Assembly (NCBI GenBank): GCA_046260155.1
Contig: JBJYXV010000020.1
Coordinates: forward strand, 13,972 to 77,971
Direction: 5' to 3'
From: PFL25 sp046260155
Lineage (GTDB): Bacteria > Chloroflexota > Anaerolineae > Anaerolineales > UBA4823
DNA: 64,000 nucleotides
Positions 27,935 through 36,659 of the stretch are shown here, one piece after another; the first letter of the stretch is position 1; every line of letters starts with the position of its first letter. Under the pieces are notes generated by a model. The model worked only from the letters and a program-made list of their open reading frames with translations, was not told where the DNA came from and made no database searches. A program made the translations under genes and the position numbers.

Positions 27935-28933
27935 ATGCTGCTTGATGCTGCCTTGCCCCCAGTACCGCTCCAGGCGGTACCTGGAATTGCGAAAGAAGCC
28001 GAGAGATTGGGGTTTAATACCTTGTGGTCTTCGGAGACGATGCATGACCCTTTCCTGCCGATTGCCTTGGCAGCGGAGCATACCCGGGAGCTCAAGCTTG
28101 GGACTGCAGTAGCTGTATCCTTTGCCCGCAGTCCCACAACGATGGCATATACTGCATGGGACCTGGCACAAACCTCCGGGGGTCGATTTTTCTTGGGATT
28201 GGGCACCCAGATCAAAGCGCATATTGAACGAAGATTTGGCATGACCTGGCCAGAATCACCAGTTGCACAGCTGAGGGAACAAATCAATGCCATGCGTGCA
28301 CTATGGCAAACCTGGCAAACGGGTGAAAGACTCAATTATCGGGGGAACTATTACAGATTGAACCTGATGTCCCCCTTTTTTAACCCTGGACCAATTGAGC
28401 ACCCGGAAATCCCGGTTTACATTGCCGGGGTAAATACCGGCCTGGCTCGTCTTGCGGGAGAGGTAGGAGATGGCTTCCTGGTCCATCCATTTCACACACC
28501 AGATTACTTGAAAGACGTGATCCTGCCAGCCATCAAGCAGGGCACTGACAAATCTGATCGGGAAACAAAAGTAGTATCGATCTTGGTGACTGCTTTTGTG
28601 ATCAGTGATGCTGTTGAAAGAGAATTCACCCGTCAGCAAATTGCCTTTTATGCTTCTACTCCTTCATACCGTCCGGTCATGGCGCAGCATGGATGGGGAC
28701 GTGCTGCTGAAGATTTGTCTGCCCTGGCAGCACGAGGAAAGTGGGCGGAGATGCCGGGCATTATCACAGATGAGATGTTGGCGATTTTTGCGACAATCGC
28801 ACCACCTGGGAATCTACCCGCTGCCCTGAAGGACCGCTATGCTGGTGTCGCTGACCGGTTGAGCTTGTATAAGCCATTCGATCCTGCAGAGGTCCCTGTT
28901 TTTTGGGAAAGTTTCCTTAACGCCTGGTCATGA
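27935..28933 (+). CDS. luciferase-like (LLM class) F420-dependent oxidoreductase
   Basis: This TIM-barrel oxidoreductase of the bacterial luciferase superfamily is about 332 residues long. The LLM pattern includes LGFNTLWSSETMHDPFLP, ELKLGTAVAVSFARSPTTMA, GGRFFLGLGTQ and NPGPIEHPEIPVYIAGVN. Relatives of this type use coenzyme F420 rather than FMN, but cofactor choice is inferred. The ATG at 27935 is preferred over the TTG at 27926 because GAGGG lies 11 bases upstream of the ATG and only two from the TTG. The substrate is unknown. It sits between the M42 peptidase and pcm on the same strand. Confidence 0.87.
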   Translation: MLLDAALPPVPLQAVPGIAKEAERLGFNTLWSSETMHDPFLPIALAAEHTRELKLGTAVAVSFARSPTTMAYTAWDLAQTSGGRFFLGLGTQIKAHIERRFGMTWPESPVAQLREQINAMRALWQTWQTGERLNYRGNYYRLNLMSPFFNPGPIEHPEIPVYIAGVNTGLARLAGEVGDGFLVHPFHTPDYLKDVILPAIKQGTDKSDRETKVVSILVTAFVISDAVEREFTRQQIAFYASTPSYRPVMAQHGWGRAAEDLSALAARGKWAEMPGIITDEMLAIFATIAPPGNLPAALKDRYAGVADRLSLYKPFDPAEVPVFWESFLNAWS

Positions 28934-28992
28934 ATTTTGCAAATAGAAATTGCACCGGAATGACGGATGGTAATACTTAAGAATAGTGCTTG

Positions 28993-29664
28993 ATGAATAT
29001 GGAGACCGAGTACAAGCTCGAACGCCAGCGGATGGTTGCAGAACAATTAATTCCCAGGGGAATCAGTGATGCACGGGTTCTGGATGCCATGCGTGCAGTA
29101 CCACGACACCTTTTTGTACCCGCAGAGCACCGTCACCTTGCATACCGGGATTGTCCCTTACCGATCGGCCAAAACCAAACCATCTCGCAACCATACATCG
29201 TGGCTTTAATGACCCAAATGCTGGGATTACGAGGAGATGAAACTGCGCTAGAGATTGGTACAGGTTCTGGTTATCAGGCAGCAGTTTTATCACTTCTTGT
29301 TCGGGAGGTGCATACCGTTGAACGCCATGCGATTCTGGCTAAACAAGCTCTGGACACCATCATTGCACTCGATATCAAGAATGTAACCATACACGTTGGG
29401 GATGGCACCCGCGGTTGGCCAGAAAATGCCCCATATGATGTGATCATCGCCACAGCTGCGGCTCCTAAAGTTCCAAAACCACTGCTAAATCAGCTGGCAG
29501 CTGGTGGGCGTCTGGTGCTCCCCGTTGGTGGGCGGATGGGCCAGTACCTGGAAATCTGGGGGCGGGAAGGTAATGATTATCATCACGAGAGGACAGTGCC
29601 AGTAGCATTTGTGCCGCTTTTGGGAGAATTTGGGTGGAAAGACGACTCCTGGGATTGGTTGTGA
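28993..29664 (+). CDS. pcm: protein-L-isoaspartate O-methyltransferase
   Basis: This SAM-dependent repair enzyme methylates isoaspartyl residues in damaged proteins. The 223-residue length is usual. Motifs are QNQTISQPYIVALMTQML, the SAM site ALEIGTGSGYQAAVL, VHTVERHAILA and DVIIATAAAPKVPKPLL. The start is uncertain, because TTG 28990, ATG 28993 and ATG 28999 are all in frame and none has a clear ribosome site. 28993 is taken as the first ATG. It converges on rnj across about 250 bases. Confidence 0.93.
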   Translation: MNMETEYKLERQRMVAEQLIPRGISDARVLDAMRAVPRHLFVPAEHRHLAYRDCPLPIGQNQTISQPYIVALMTQMLGLRGDETALEIGTGSGYQAAVLSLLVREVHTVERHAILAKQALDTIIALDIKNVTIHVGDGTRGWPENAPYDVIIATAAAPKVPKPLLNQLAAGGRLVLPVGGRMGQYLEIWGREGNDYHHERTVPVAFVPLLGEFGWKDDSWDWL

Positions 29665-29843
29665 AATAAACTTGTTATTTAAAGGCTTGGAAAATCAGGT
29701 CGGGACTCGATTGTCGAGGTTCTCACAATTAACGAAAGTGCTGCTTCCGAAGCACTACCAAGATTTCTAATCCGGTGTAGTGAACCTGGAGAGGATTGCA
29801 ATTCACATCAGACCCTGAGATATTTCTGTCGGGATAATAAAAA

Positions 29844-29873
29844 AGGCTATCGCGGTTTTGTGGGATAGCCTTC
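29844..29873 (-). terminator. intrinsic terminator of rnj
   Basis: AAGGCTATC (29844-29852) and GATAGCCTT (29865-29873) form a 9-bp stem with a 12-base loop. On the minus strand it is followed by TTTTATTATC, so it mainly serves rnj. The plus-strand side (CTTCTT) may also slow transcripts from pcm. Confidence 0.8.
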
Positions 29874-29914
29874 TTAAGTCCGAATCTTGTGCTGTCTTTT
29901 TTTCGAGGACTTTT

Positions 29915-31555
29915 TTACAAACGGTTGATGGTAACGAATACCATTGGTCGACGTTTGGTTTCGTTATAAAAGAAGGTTTTTACGGTTTGCTCGATATCAT
30001 TTTGGATATTCCCATTGCCCTGGTTGATGGTATCTGTGATCCGATTTTTTGCCAGGTTGAGCAATTCCTTGGCGTCTTTTTTGTAAACGAACCCGCGGGT
30101 GAGAATCTCCGGTTCTTCAATCAAGCGACCAGTACTCTTTTCCAGGATGAGGCTGATCACGACGATCCCATCCTTGGCGAGAGCTTCCCTCTCACGGACA
30201 ACACTCGGACCGACATCGCCGACTTGAGAGCCGTCCACGAACACATAGCCGCCAGGAATCCGCTCGCCGATACTCATGACTCCATCTTCAAATTCAACTA
30301 TTTGGCCATTTTCAATCACAGCGATATTTTCTTCTGGCACTCCAACATCTTGGGCGATGGTGGCATGCTGCTTCAAGTGGCGAAGTTCGCCATGAACAGG
30401 AATGAAATATTTTGGCTTGACCAGATGGAGCAGCAATTTCATTTCTTCCTGGCTGGCATGACCAGAGACATGGACAGGTGCAATCGGTTCATAAATCACG
30501 TTTGCCCCGCGTCTGAATAGCCGGTTGATGGTGCGGTATATGCTTTCCTCATTCCCGGGAATTGGGTGGGAGGAAAGAACGATTGTATCACCAGGAATGA
30601 CATCAAACTGGCGATTTGTACCAGTGGAAAGCCTCCCCAAAATTGAGGATGGTTCTCCTTGTGTGCCAGTTGACATTAATACAATCCGGTTGGGATCCAT
30701 CTTCAACGCCTGATCGATGTTCACCTGCAGGCCTTTAGGAATTTTAAGATACCCTAACCTGCTGGCCATCTTCGCGTTTTCCACCATGCTTGTACCTACA
30801 AAAGCTACCTTACGGTTGTGGCGCTGGGCTGCATTGACGACTTGCTGCATACGGGAGATCAGGGAAGCAAAGCTGGCGATAATGATGCGCGCTTTTGCAT
30901 TGTTGAAAACCTGATCTAAGGCTGGATCAATTACCCGTTCCGATGGAGTCCAACCCGGTGTATCGGCGTTGGTCGAGTCTGCAAGCAGGGCCAGGACACC
31001 ACGACCAGAGAATTCACCTAATTTAGCATAATCGGTCGGCCAGCCATCTACTGGTGTGTGGTCGAATTTATAATCACCGGAGTGGACCACGAGCCCCGCG
31101 GGAGTGGTTATCCCCAGCCCGACTCCATCAGGAATGGAGTGGCAAACATGGAAAAACTCGACCTTGAAGGGATTGATTTGGACTGTTTCACCTGCTTCCA
31201 CCGTGTACAATTCAGTTCGTTCTAATAGTCCACCACGGGCTAATTTGACTTCCAGCAATCCCCTGGTGAGAGGAGTCGCGTAGATCGGTGCCTGGATCTC
31301 CTCGATCACGTGCCGGATTGCCCCAGTATGATCCTCGTGTCCGTGGGTGATGATGATACCGCGTACTAAATGGCGTTTTTCCAGCAGATAATTAAAATCG
31401 GGAATGATGTAATCAATTCCCAGCATATCATTTTCGGGAAACATGATTCCAGTATCTACGACTAGAATATTGTCCCCGTATTCGTAGAGCATCATGTTTT
31501 TCCCTACCTCCCCGAGACCACCGAGAGGGATGATGCGTAATTTCTTGTTACTCAT
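29915..31555 (-). CDS. rnj: ribonuclease J
   Basis: The 546-residue metallo-beta-lactamase/beta-CASP nuclease matures and degrades RNA with endo- and 5'-3' exonuclease activity. The zinc motif HGHEDH is at residues 71-76, DSTNADTPG lies in the beta-CASP part, and HVSGHASQEEM and PVHGELRHLKQH carry the last ligands. A C-terminal domain is present. An AAGGAAAAG ribosome site precedes the ATG at 31555. It is the only RNase J seen here. The upstream 348-base region contains a promoter followed by a hairpin and an intrinsic terminator, so its expression may depend on readthrough. Confidence 0.95.
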   Translation of the reverse strand: MSNKKLRIIPLGGLGEVGKNMMLYEYGDNILVVDTGIMFPENDMLGIDYIIPDFNYLLEKRHLVRGIIITHGHEDHTGAIRHVIEEIQAPIYATPLTRGLLEVKLARGGLLERTELYTVEAGETVQINPFKVEFFHVCHSIPDGVGLGITTPAGLVVHSGDYKFDHTPVDGWPTDYAKLGEFSGRGVLALLADSTNADTPGWTPSERVIDPALDQVFNNAKARIIIASFASLISRMQQVVNAAQRHNRKVAFVGTSMVENAKMASRLGYLKIPKGLQVNIDQALKMDPNRIVLMSTGTQGEPSSILGRLSTGTNRQFDVIPGDTIVLSSHPIPGNEESIYRTINRLFRRGANVIYEPIAPVHVSGHASQEEMKLLLHLVKPKYFIPVHGELRHLKQHATIAQDVGVPEENIAVIENGQIVEFEDGVMSIGERIPGGYVFVDGSQVGDVGPSVVREREALAKDGIVVISLILEKSTGRLIEEPEILTRGFVYKKDAKELLNLAKNRITDTINQGNGNIQNDIEQTVKTFFYNETKRRPMVFVTINRL

Positions 31556-31660
31556 ATGTGTTTCTTTTCCTTATTAGCAACCCCTTTCCACCAAAATCAT
31601 ATTGTGCAGGCGGGGTTGAAGATTTTATTGTTGAAAATTATGTTCAACTATTATGACATT

Positions 31661-31692
31661 AAAAATACCCCAGAAGGTATCACCGACCGGGG
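31661..31692 (-). terminator. intrinsic terminator between groEL and rnj
   Basis: On the minus strand CCCCGG pairs with CTGGGG, then a 2x2 internal loop, then GGT with ACC around a GAT triloop. TATTTTT follows. It lies about 105 bases upstream of the rnj ATG and downstream of its own promoter, so it ends a short transcript or attenuates rnj. Confidence 0.7.
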
Positions 31693-31792
31693 CTTGCAAT
31701 CTCTTTCCGATATCTAAGAATGTTTGATTCTATGAGGTATGCGGTATTTAATAGCAGGCCGGGTTTCCGGCCGAGTGACGATCTCCAAAGCA
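31661..31792 (-). ncRNA. candidate small RNA or attenuated leader upstream of rnj
   Basis: A strong promoter (31799-31827) and an intrinsic terminator (31661-31692) bracket about 130 bases on the minus strand without a plausible coding frame. Inside is a GC hairpin at about 31757-31772, with GGCCGG and CCGGCC arms and a loop of four bases. The unit lies between the groEL terminator and rnj. It could be an independent small RNA, or the leader of rnj mRNA controlled by premature termination. It does not match riboswitch consensus sequences that I know. Confidence 0.5.
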
Positions 31793-31798
31793 GGTGAC

Positions 31799-31827
31799 AT
31801 TTTAGCACGGCAATCCTGCTTTGTCAA
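31799..31827 (-). promoter_or_regulatory. strong sigma-70-type promoter of the rnj leader/small RNA
   Basis: On the minus strand TTGACA (31822-31827) and TAAAAT (31799-31804) are separated by 17 bases. The inverted repeat AAAGCAGG/CCTGCTTT (31787-31794 and 31815-31822) flanks the -10 and could be an operator. Confidence 0.8.
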
Positions 31828-31878
31828 AATGAAAATCAGGCAAGGCAGGCCATTTTAAGCTTGGCTCACCTCGCCTGA
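31828..31878 (-). terminator. intrinsic terminator of groES-groEL
   Basis: A 16-bp stem (31836-31851 with 31863-31878) has two G-U pairs and one mismatch. The loop is 11 bases and TTTTCATTTT follows on the minus strand. It lies 25 bases after the groEL stop, and its T run abuts the -35 of the next promoter. Confidence 0.8.
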
Positions 31879-31903
31879 CTTGGGTTATTATCAACTAATC
31901 GGT

Positions 31904-33535
31904 CTAGTATTCCGGCATTGGTGGAGCAGGAGGAGCTGATTCTTCCGGAACATCAGTGATCAGGGCTTCAGTGGTCAAGATCATTGCAGCGATCGAGGCC
32001 GCATTTTCTAATGCGCCGCGTGTAACTTTCGCCGGGTCAATGACACCGTCTTTGACCATGTCAACCAGCTTTTCGCTGATCACATTGTAGCCAATATTTA
32101 GATTTTTCTTTGCTTTCTGTTCCCGGCGTACATCTTGAAGGATAACCGATCCATCTTTACCAGCATTCTCCGAGATCTTGCGCAGGGGAACTTCCAACGC
32201 TTTGCGGACAATCGTGACACCAACCTGGGCATCTTCGTTATCCATGGTCAACTCATCAATGGCGGTCATGGCATTGATTAATGCAACACCACCACCAGGA
32301 ACGATGCCATCTTCAACCGCGGCTCGAGTAGCTGAAAGAGCATCTTCGACCCGATGCTTTTTCTCCTTGAGCTCAGTTTCAGTGGCGGCACCGACACGGA
32401 TTATGGCTACACCACCAGATAATTTTGCGAGTCTTTCCTGGAGCTTTTCGCGATCGTAGTCACTCGTGCTTTTGTCGATTTCAATACGAATCTGCTCGAT
32501 GCGGCCTTTAATCTGAGAGGTCTCACCACGACCACCCACAACGGTGGTGTCGTCTTTGGTAACCACGATCTTCTCGGCCTGCCCAAGATCGACGATTTCG
32601 GTGGTTTCCAATTTCCGGCCGGTTTCCTCGGAAATAACGGTTGCGCCGGTCAATATGGCGATATCTTGCAGCATTGCCTTGCGGCGGTCACCGAAACCAG
32701 GGGCTTTGACGGCCACGACGTTGAGCATACCGCGTAGCTTGTTGAGCACCAGGGTTGCCAGTGCTTCGCCATCAATATCTTCAGCAATGATTACCAGCTC
32801 GCGTTTGCCAACCTGCACCATTTTTTCAAGTACAGGAACGATGTCAGTCGCAGCGGAAATTTTCTTGTCATGAACCAAGATGTAGGGTTCTTCGACATCT
32901 GCTTCCATTGCTTCGGGATTGGTGATGAAGTATGGAGAAATATATCCACGATCAAACTGCATACCCTCGACGTACTCGGTTTCGAATTCCAAACCTTTGG
33001 ATTCTTCAACGGTGATTACGCCATCTTTACCCACTTTATCCATCACATCAGCGATTAACTCGCCGATTGTCCGGTCTTGGGCGGAAATTGAGGCGACATT
33101 GGCAATTTCGTCTTTGGTAGTGACTTCAATGGCTTGTTCTGAGATTTTATCAGCGACAGCCTTTGTGGCTGCTTCAATACCCCATTTCAACAGCATAGGA
33201 TTGAAACCTGCAGCCAAATTCTTCATCCCATCGGTAACGATGGAGTGAGCTAATACGGTTGAAGTTGTTGTGCCATCGCCTGCGATGTCATTGGTCTTCG
33301 TCGCAGCTTCCTTGAGCAATTGGGCGCCCATGTTCTCAAACGGCTCTTCAAGTTCGATTTCCTTGGCAACCGATACACCATCATGGGTGATCGTTGGAGA
33401 ACCGAATTTACGATCAATCGCAACATTTCGACCTTTTGGTCCCAATGTGGTTACGACTGATTTTGCCAGCACATCCATACCACGTTGCAGGTTACGGCGT
33501 GCATCTTCTGAAAATGTAATTTGTTTAGCAGCCAT
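31904..33535 (-). CDS. groL: chaperonin GroEL (60 kDa)
   Basis: The 543-residue chaperonin forms the double ring that folds proteins with GroES. It has KFGSPTITHDGVSVAKEIEL, the ATP motif GDGTTTSTVLA, VEGMQFDRGYISPYF, and GGGVALINA at the C-terminal equatorial part. The sequence ends APPAPPMPEY instead of the usual Gly-Gly-Met repeats. It lies 33 bases after groES in a two-gene operon controlled by the CIRCE element at 33913-33949 and closed by the terminator at 31828-31878. Confidence 0.98.
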   Translation of the reverse strand: MAAKQITFSEDARRNLQRGMDVLAKSVVTTLGPKGRNVAIDRKFGSPTITHDGVSVAKEIELEEPFENMGAQLLKEAATKTNDIAGDGTTTSTVLAHSIVTDGMKNLAAGFNPMLLKWGIEAATKAVADKISEQAIEVTTKDEIANVASISAQDRTIGELIADVMDKVGKDGVITVEESKGLEFETEYVEGMQFDRGYISPYFITNPEAMEADVEEPYILVHDKKISAATDIVPVLEKMVQVGKRELVIIAEDIDGEALATLVLNKLRGMLNVVAVKAPGFGDRRKAMLQDIAILTGATVISEETGRKLETTEIVDLGQAEKIVVTKDDTTVVGGRGETSQIKGRIEQIRIEIDKSTSDYDREKLQERLAKLSGGVAIIRVGAATETELKEKKHRVEDALSATRAAVEDGIVPGGGVALINAMTAIDELTMDNEDAQVGVTIVRKALEVPLRKISENAGKDGSVILQDVRREQKAKKNLNIGYNVISEKLVDMVKDGVIDPAKVTRGALENAASIAAMILTTEALITDVPEESAPPAPPMPEY

Positions 33536-33568
33536 AGAATCTAGCTCCTTTTCTCTTTTCTAATGATT

Positions 33569-33862
33569 TTATTCAACTATTGCTAATAGATCGCTTTCAC
33601 GAAGGATAAGTACTTTCTTTCCTTCCAACTTGATCTCTGTGCCTGAATACTTGGCAAACAGCACTTTATCTCCCTCTTTGACATCCAGAGGAATCCGTTT
33701 TCCGTCATCATCCCGATCACCGGGGCCGGTAGCCAAGACTTTTCCTTTCTGGGGTTTTTCCTTTGCAGTTTCCGGCAGGACAATGCCGCCTGAGGTCATT
33801 TCTTCCTGTTCTTCGGGCTCGACCACGACGCGGTTTCCTAACGGTTTTATTGAAATCGACAT
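33569..33862 (-). CDS. groS: co-chaperonin GroES (10 kDa)
   Basis: This 97-residue lid protein caps GroEL. The ATG at 33862 gives MSISIKPLGNRVVVEP with a perfect AAGGAGG ribosome site nine bases upstream. The longer open frame to 33910 runs into the leader and is not used. The mobile loop is GGIVLPETAKEKPQKG, and YSGTEIKLEGKKVLILRESDLLAIVE is the conserved end. It is the first gene of the groES-groEL operon, with CIRCE in the leader. Confidence 0.97.
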   Translation of the reverse strand: MSISIKPLGNRVVVEPEEQEEMTSGGIVLPETAKEKPQKGKVLATGPGDRDDDGKRIPLDVKEGDKVLFAKYSGTEIKLEGKKVLILRESDLLAIVE

Positions 33863-33912
33863 ACTTGCCTCCTTGCAAAATTGGATATGGTGTTTTGTAT
33901 GGTTACACACAT

Positions 33913-33949
33913 ACGAGTTAGCACTCGAATGAGTAGAGTGCTAACTCGT
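33913..33949 (-). promoter_or_regulatory. CIRCE operator of groES-groEL
   Basis: The core TTAGCACTC-N9-GAGTGCTAA is exact at 33918-33944, and the arms extend to 14 bp each (ACGAGTTAGCACTC and its complement). It covers the predicted transcript start. It is the expected binding site of HrcA, encoded at 38380. Confidence 0.97.
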
Positions 33950-33954
33950 TGGGG

Positions 33955-33983
33955 ATCATACCCGAGTTTTTATGGAATGTCAA
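33955..33983 (-). promoter_or_regulatory. sigma-70-type promoter of groES-groEL
   Basis: On the minus strand TTGACA (33978-33983) and TATGAT (33955-33960) have a 17-base spacer. CIRCE begins about six bases downstream of the -10. Confidence 0.9.
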
Positions 33984-34028
33984 GAGGATTTTTGTGGATG
34001 GGGTTGGAGAAAGCTGTAAAAGGACAAA

Positions 34029-35384
34029 TTATGGTGTGGGTGAAGGCTGTGGGTTTGTTCTCTCTGTCACCAGGGAGCATATTGCGATATTTTCATCGAT
34101 GATCTGATTAAGAGTCGGATCTTCAGGGAAAGCTGCGCGTACTTCATCCAATACCTCGAGCGCTTCCGGGCAATAGTTCTGCCCGGGGCGACTGAGTGCA
34201 GCGAGCACCGAGCCATATTGAGCATAATAAAATGCAACTGTCCCAGTGGTAAGCGGTAATCCAGTGACAGCAACCCCTTCACCCATCAATTCTTGCGCAA
34301 CTTGATTTTCTTCAGGGCTGCAGCCTCGAACTGCGCATTTCAACACCGGTTGTGCTCCTTCATAATTTCGTGCCTTGGTGTAAATAATCCCCAGTTGCCC
34401 GTATGTGTTGGGGTTATAAGGGTTGATGCGGATTGCTTTCTCTGCGTTGAGCGCAGCCACGAAGAACTCCCCATCGCGCGAATAGGTCTTGGCGATTTCG
34501 ACAAAAGGCACCGGATCCTGGACGCCCAGCTGTTCATTGATTTGGGCTGCTTTTTCAAATTCCTCCAGGGCTCGATTGTGAACTTCTAGACTGCGGAAAT
34601 TTCGTCCGATGAAAATATAAAGAAAAGTCAGATTCGGGTTGAGAGTTGCAGCTTCACGATATTTTTCGATCGCCAGGCGGTACTGGCCTAAAGACTCAAG
34701 TACATATCCGTACACCCGCTGGACGTCCATTAATTCACTGTCGATTTCGACTGCCTGCTTGATAGTTTCCTCAGCCTGCGCCCATTTCTGCTGGTCGACG
34801 AGGATTTCAGCCAGGAATGCGAGTGCTAGCGCATTTTCATTGTCCAGCTGCAAAGCCCTGATCGCAGCAGACTCGGCATTGTTGAGGGCAGCCTGGCTCT
34901 CCTCTGGAGGTACCAGCAGATTTGAGGCATACCAATCCAGGACAAAAGCGCGTACCGCTTGAACCTCGGCATTCTCCGGGTCAATCGCGGTGGCTTGATC
35001 GATGGAATCTAAAGCTTCAGTCAATCGATCATATCGATCCTCTTCGGTGCTGAGCAAGCTGGAGGAGTAAGTTTGGATGCGGGCTAATTCGGCCCAGGCA
35101 TGCACATTATTAGGTTCAACAAGGACTGCTTGCTGGTAGGCATCAATAGCTGCCCCTAAGGCTCCAGCGAAAAACTGGGCTTCGGCTTCCTTGATATAAG
35201 AATTCGTACTGCGAGTTGGGGTTGGCGTGGGTTGAAATAGAGGTTGGACTTCTCCACGGTCGATACTCATCAGAATCCAAATGCCGCCCATAATGAGAGC
35301 AAGCAGGATGATCACACGATATGGGTTGAGGCCTCGTTTTTCCGGGCGAAAATGTGGTCGATCTCCAGTGAGATGTCTATCCAT
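34029..35384 (-). CDS. membrane-anchored TPR protein (paralogue 2)
   Basis: The 451-residue protein has a short basic N-terminus, one membrane helix at about residues 21-42 (NPYRVIILLALIMGGIWILM) and a Thr/Pro stretch. About seven TPR units follow (for example AYQQAVLVEPNNVHAWAELA and AIEKYREAATLNPNLTFLY). It is similar in layout and wording to the upstream gene at 35394-36653, which points to tandem duplication. The function is probably scaffolding of an extracytoplasmic complex, but no partner is evident. It starts nine bases after the upstream gene, so they form one transcript. It lies just upstream of the groES promoter on the same strand. Confidence 0.8.
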   Translation of the reverse strand: MDRHLTGDRPHFRPEKRGLNPYRVIILLALIMGGIWILMSIDRGEVQPLFQPTPTPTRSTNSYIKEAEAQFFAGALGAAIDAYQQAVLVEPNNVHAWAELARIQTYSSSLLSTEEDRYDRLTEALDSIDQATAIDPENAEVQAVRAFVLDWYASNLLVPPEESQAALNNAESAAIRALQLDNENALALAFLAEILVDQQKWAQAEETIKQAVEIDSELMDVQRVYGYVLESLGQYRLAIEKYREAATLNPNLTFLYIFIGRNFRSLEVHNRALEEFEKAAQINEQLGVQDPVPFVEIAKTYSRDGEFFVAALNAEKAIRINPYNPNTYGQLGIIYTKARNYEGAQPVLKCAVRGCSPEENQVAQELMGEGVAVTGLPLTTGTVAFYYAQYGSVLAALSRPGQNYCPEALEVLDEVRAAFPEDPTLNQIIDENIAICSLVTERTNPQPSPTP

Positions 35385-35393
35385 AAGCGTGGC

Positions 35394-36653
35394 CTAAGGA
35401 GCTTCGCTTTCCTGAGTTGGTTCCTCAACAGGGGTTTCCGCGATGCCTTGCTGGCATAGGATCAGTCCCTGCTCGGCATTGTAAACATTAATTTCATCTT
35501 CCGGCACCCCGCTGCGAATTGCCTGGAAGATGGGGACTGCTTCTTCACATCGATCGGATTTCGCTAATGCCAGCCCGAAAATAGCATAAAACTCTGCAAC
35601 GATTCCATAATCCAATGGCAGACCTTCAATGACCGTACCGTCTTCCAAAGTACCACCCCGAATAGCAAACCCTAATTCCTGTATGGCTTCAGGTAGCTGG
35701 TTGTTTTTGTAATACATCACCCCCAGGTTGCCATGCAACCGGGGGTTCTCTGGTTCGGTCTTTACGGCTTGATCTGCATATTGAACAGATTGGCTGAAAT
35801 CACCCACTGTTGAATAGGTGCGGGAAATCTCGTATGGTGCAGTGGGATCGGTGGGGTTGAGAGCATAAGCCTGGAGATAGGCTTGGACAGCCTGGTCGTA
35901 CTCGTTGATCAGATAATAGTTATACCCGAGAGCAAGGTGAAGATCTGCGATTTTATCATTGATCGCCAGGGCAGCATTATATTCCTGGATAGCTTCAAGA
36001 AAATTTCCTGTATTCCAAAGCACATAACCCCGCGCCCGACGGGATTCCATCAAGGCAGGATTAAGGTTCATTGCGGTGCGTGATTCCTCTGCTGCCTTAT
36101 CGATGGCATTAATATCGCCCTGGCCTGCAATTACCTTATCCATCAGGATCTCTGCGTAGACAGCGTGAGCCAGAGCATTCTCCGCATCTATCTCAAGAGC
36201 AGATTTAACAGCTGCTTCTGCTTGCGTGTAATCACCAATGAAATCCAGTGACCAGGCTTTAAGGGTGTGAGCGAGAGGGTTGTTGTTATTCAGGATCAAA
36301 GCACGCTCTGCATTTTCGAGCGCATCTTCATATTTGCCAATGTATATCTGAGCCCTAGCCATGGAGAGATAAACGGAAGGATTGTCCGGGTTTACCTGGA
36401 TGGCATCTTCATAAGCAGTGATCGCCTGGGAATATTTGGCATTTTCATAGAGCAGATCGGCTTCACTGATATATGATTCGGGGTCCCGGGTGGGGGTGGC
36501 TGTGGGAATGAAAAGAGGGGGAGTAGCAGGGACTACGACCTGGTTCACGTAAAGTGCACCCCCAATGAGAATCAAGAGCAAGATCACACGCCATGGATTC
36601 GGTCGGCGCGATCTTTTCTTCTTTAAATTCCATTTGCTGCCTTTCAAGTACAT
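35394..36653 (-). CDS. membrane-anchored TPR protein (paralogue 1)
   Basis: The 419-residue protein has a basic N-terminus (KKKRSRRPNPWR), a membrane helix at about residues 22-45, a PTATPTRDPESYISEAD linker and about seven TPR units. DAIQVNPDNPSVYLSMARAQ is a clear one. The tail is acidic (ETPVEEPTQESEAP). The two tandem genes share the order NPWR/NPYR-helix-PTPTR-S.YI.EA. The minus-strand promoter puts TAAGAT six bases before the ATG, so the mRNA is predicted leaderless. It diverges from trmD. I cannot assign a role beyond protein-protein contacts. Confidence 0.8.
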   Translation of the reverse strand: MYLKGSKWNLKKKRSRRPNPWRVILLLILIGGALYVNQVVVPATPPLFIPTATPTRDPESYISEADLLYENAKYSQAITAYEDAIQVNPDNPSVYLSMARAQIYIGKYEDALENAERALILNNNNPLAHTLKAWSLDFIGDYTQAEAAVKSALEIDAENALAHAVYAEILMDKVIAGQGDINAIDKAAEESRTAMNLNPALMESRRARGYVLWNTGNFLEAIQEYNAALAINDKIADLHLALGYNYYLINEYDQAVQAYLQAYALNPTDPTAPYEISRTYSTVGDFSQSVQYADQAVKTEPENPRLHGNLGVMYYKNNQLPEAIQELGFAIRGGTLEDGTVIEGLPLDYGIVAEFYAIFGLALAKSDRCEEAVPIFQAIRSGVPEDEINVYNAEQGLILCQQGIAETPVEEPTQESEAP

Positions 36654-36659
36654 AATCTG

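Noticed and set aside
29737..29756. Hairpin AGTGCT/AGCACT between pcm and rnj
   Set aside because: Only six base pairs with no T run; the 9-bp stem at 29844-29873 is the better terminator.
29858..30520. 220-residue open frame on the plus strand
   Set aside because: It is antisense to rnj, which has clear beta-lactamase motifs over the same bases; low-quality composition (many Phe, His, Asp) fits a shadow.
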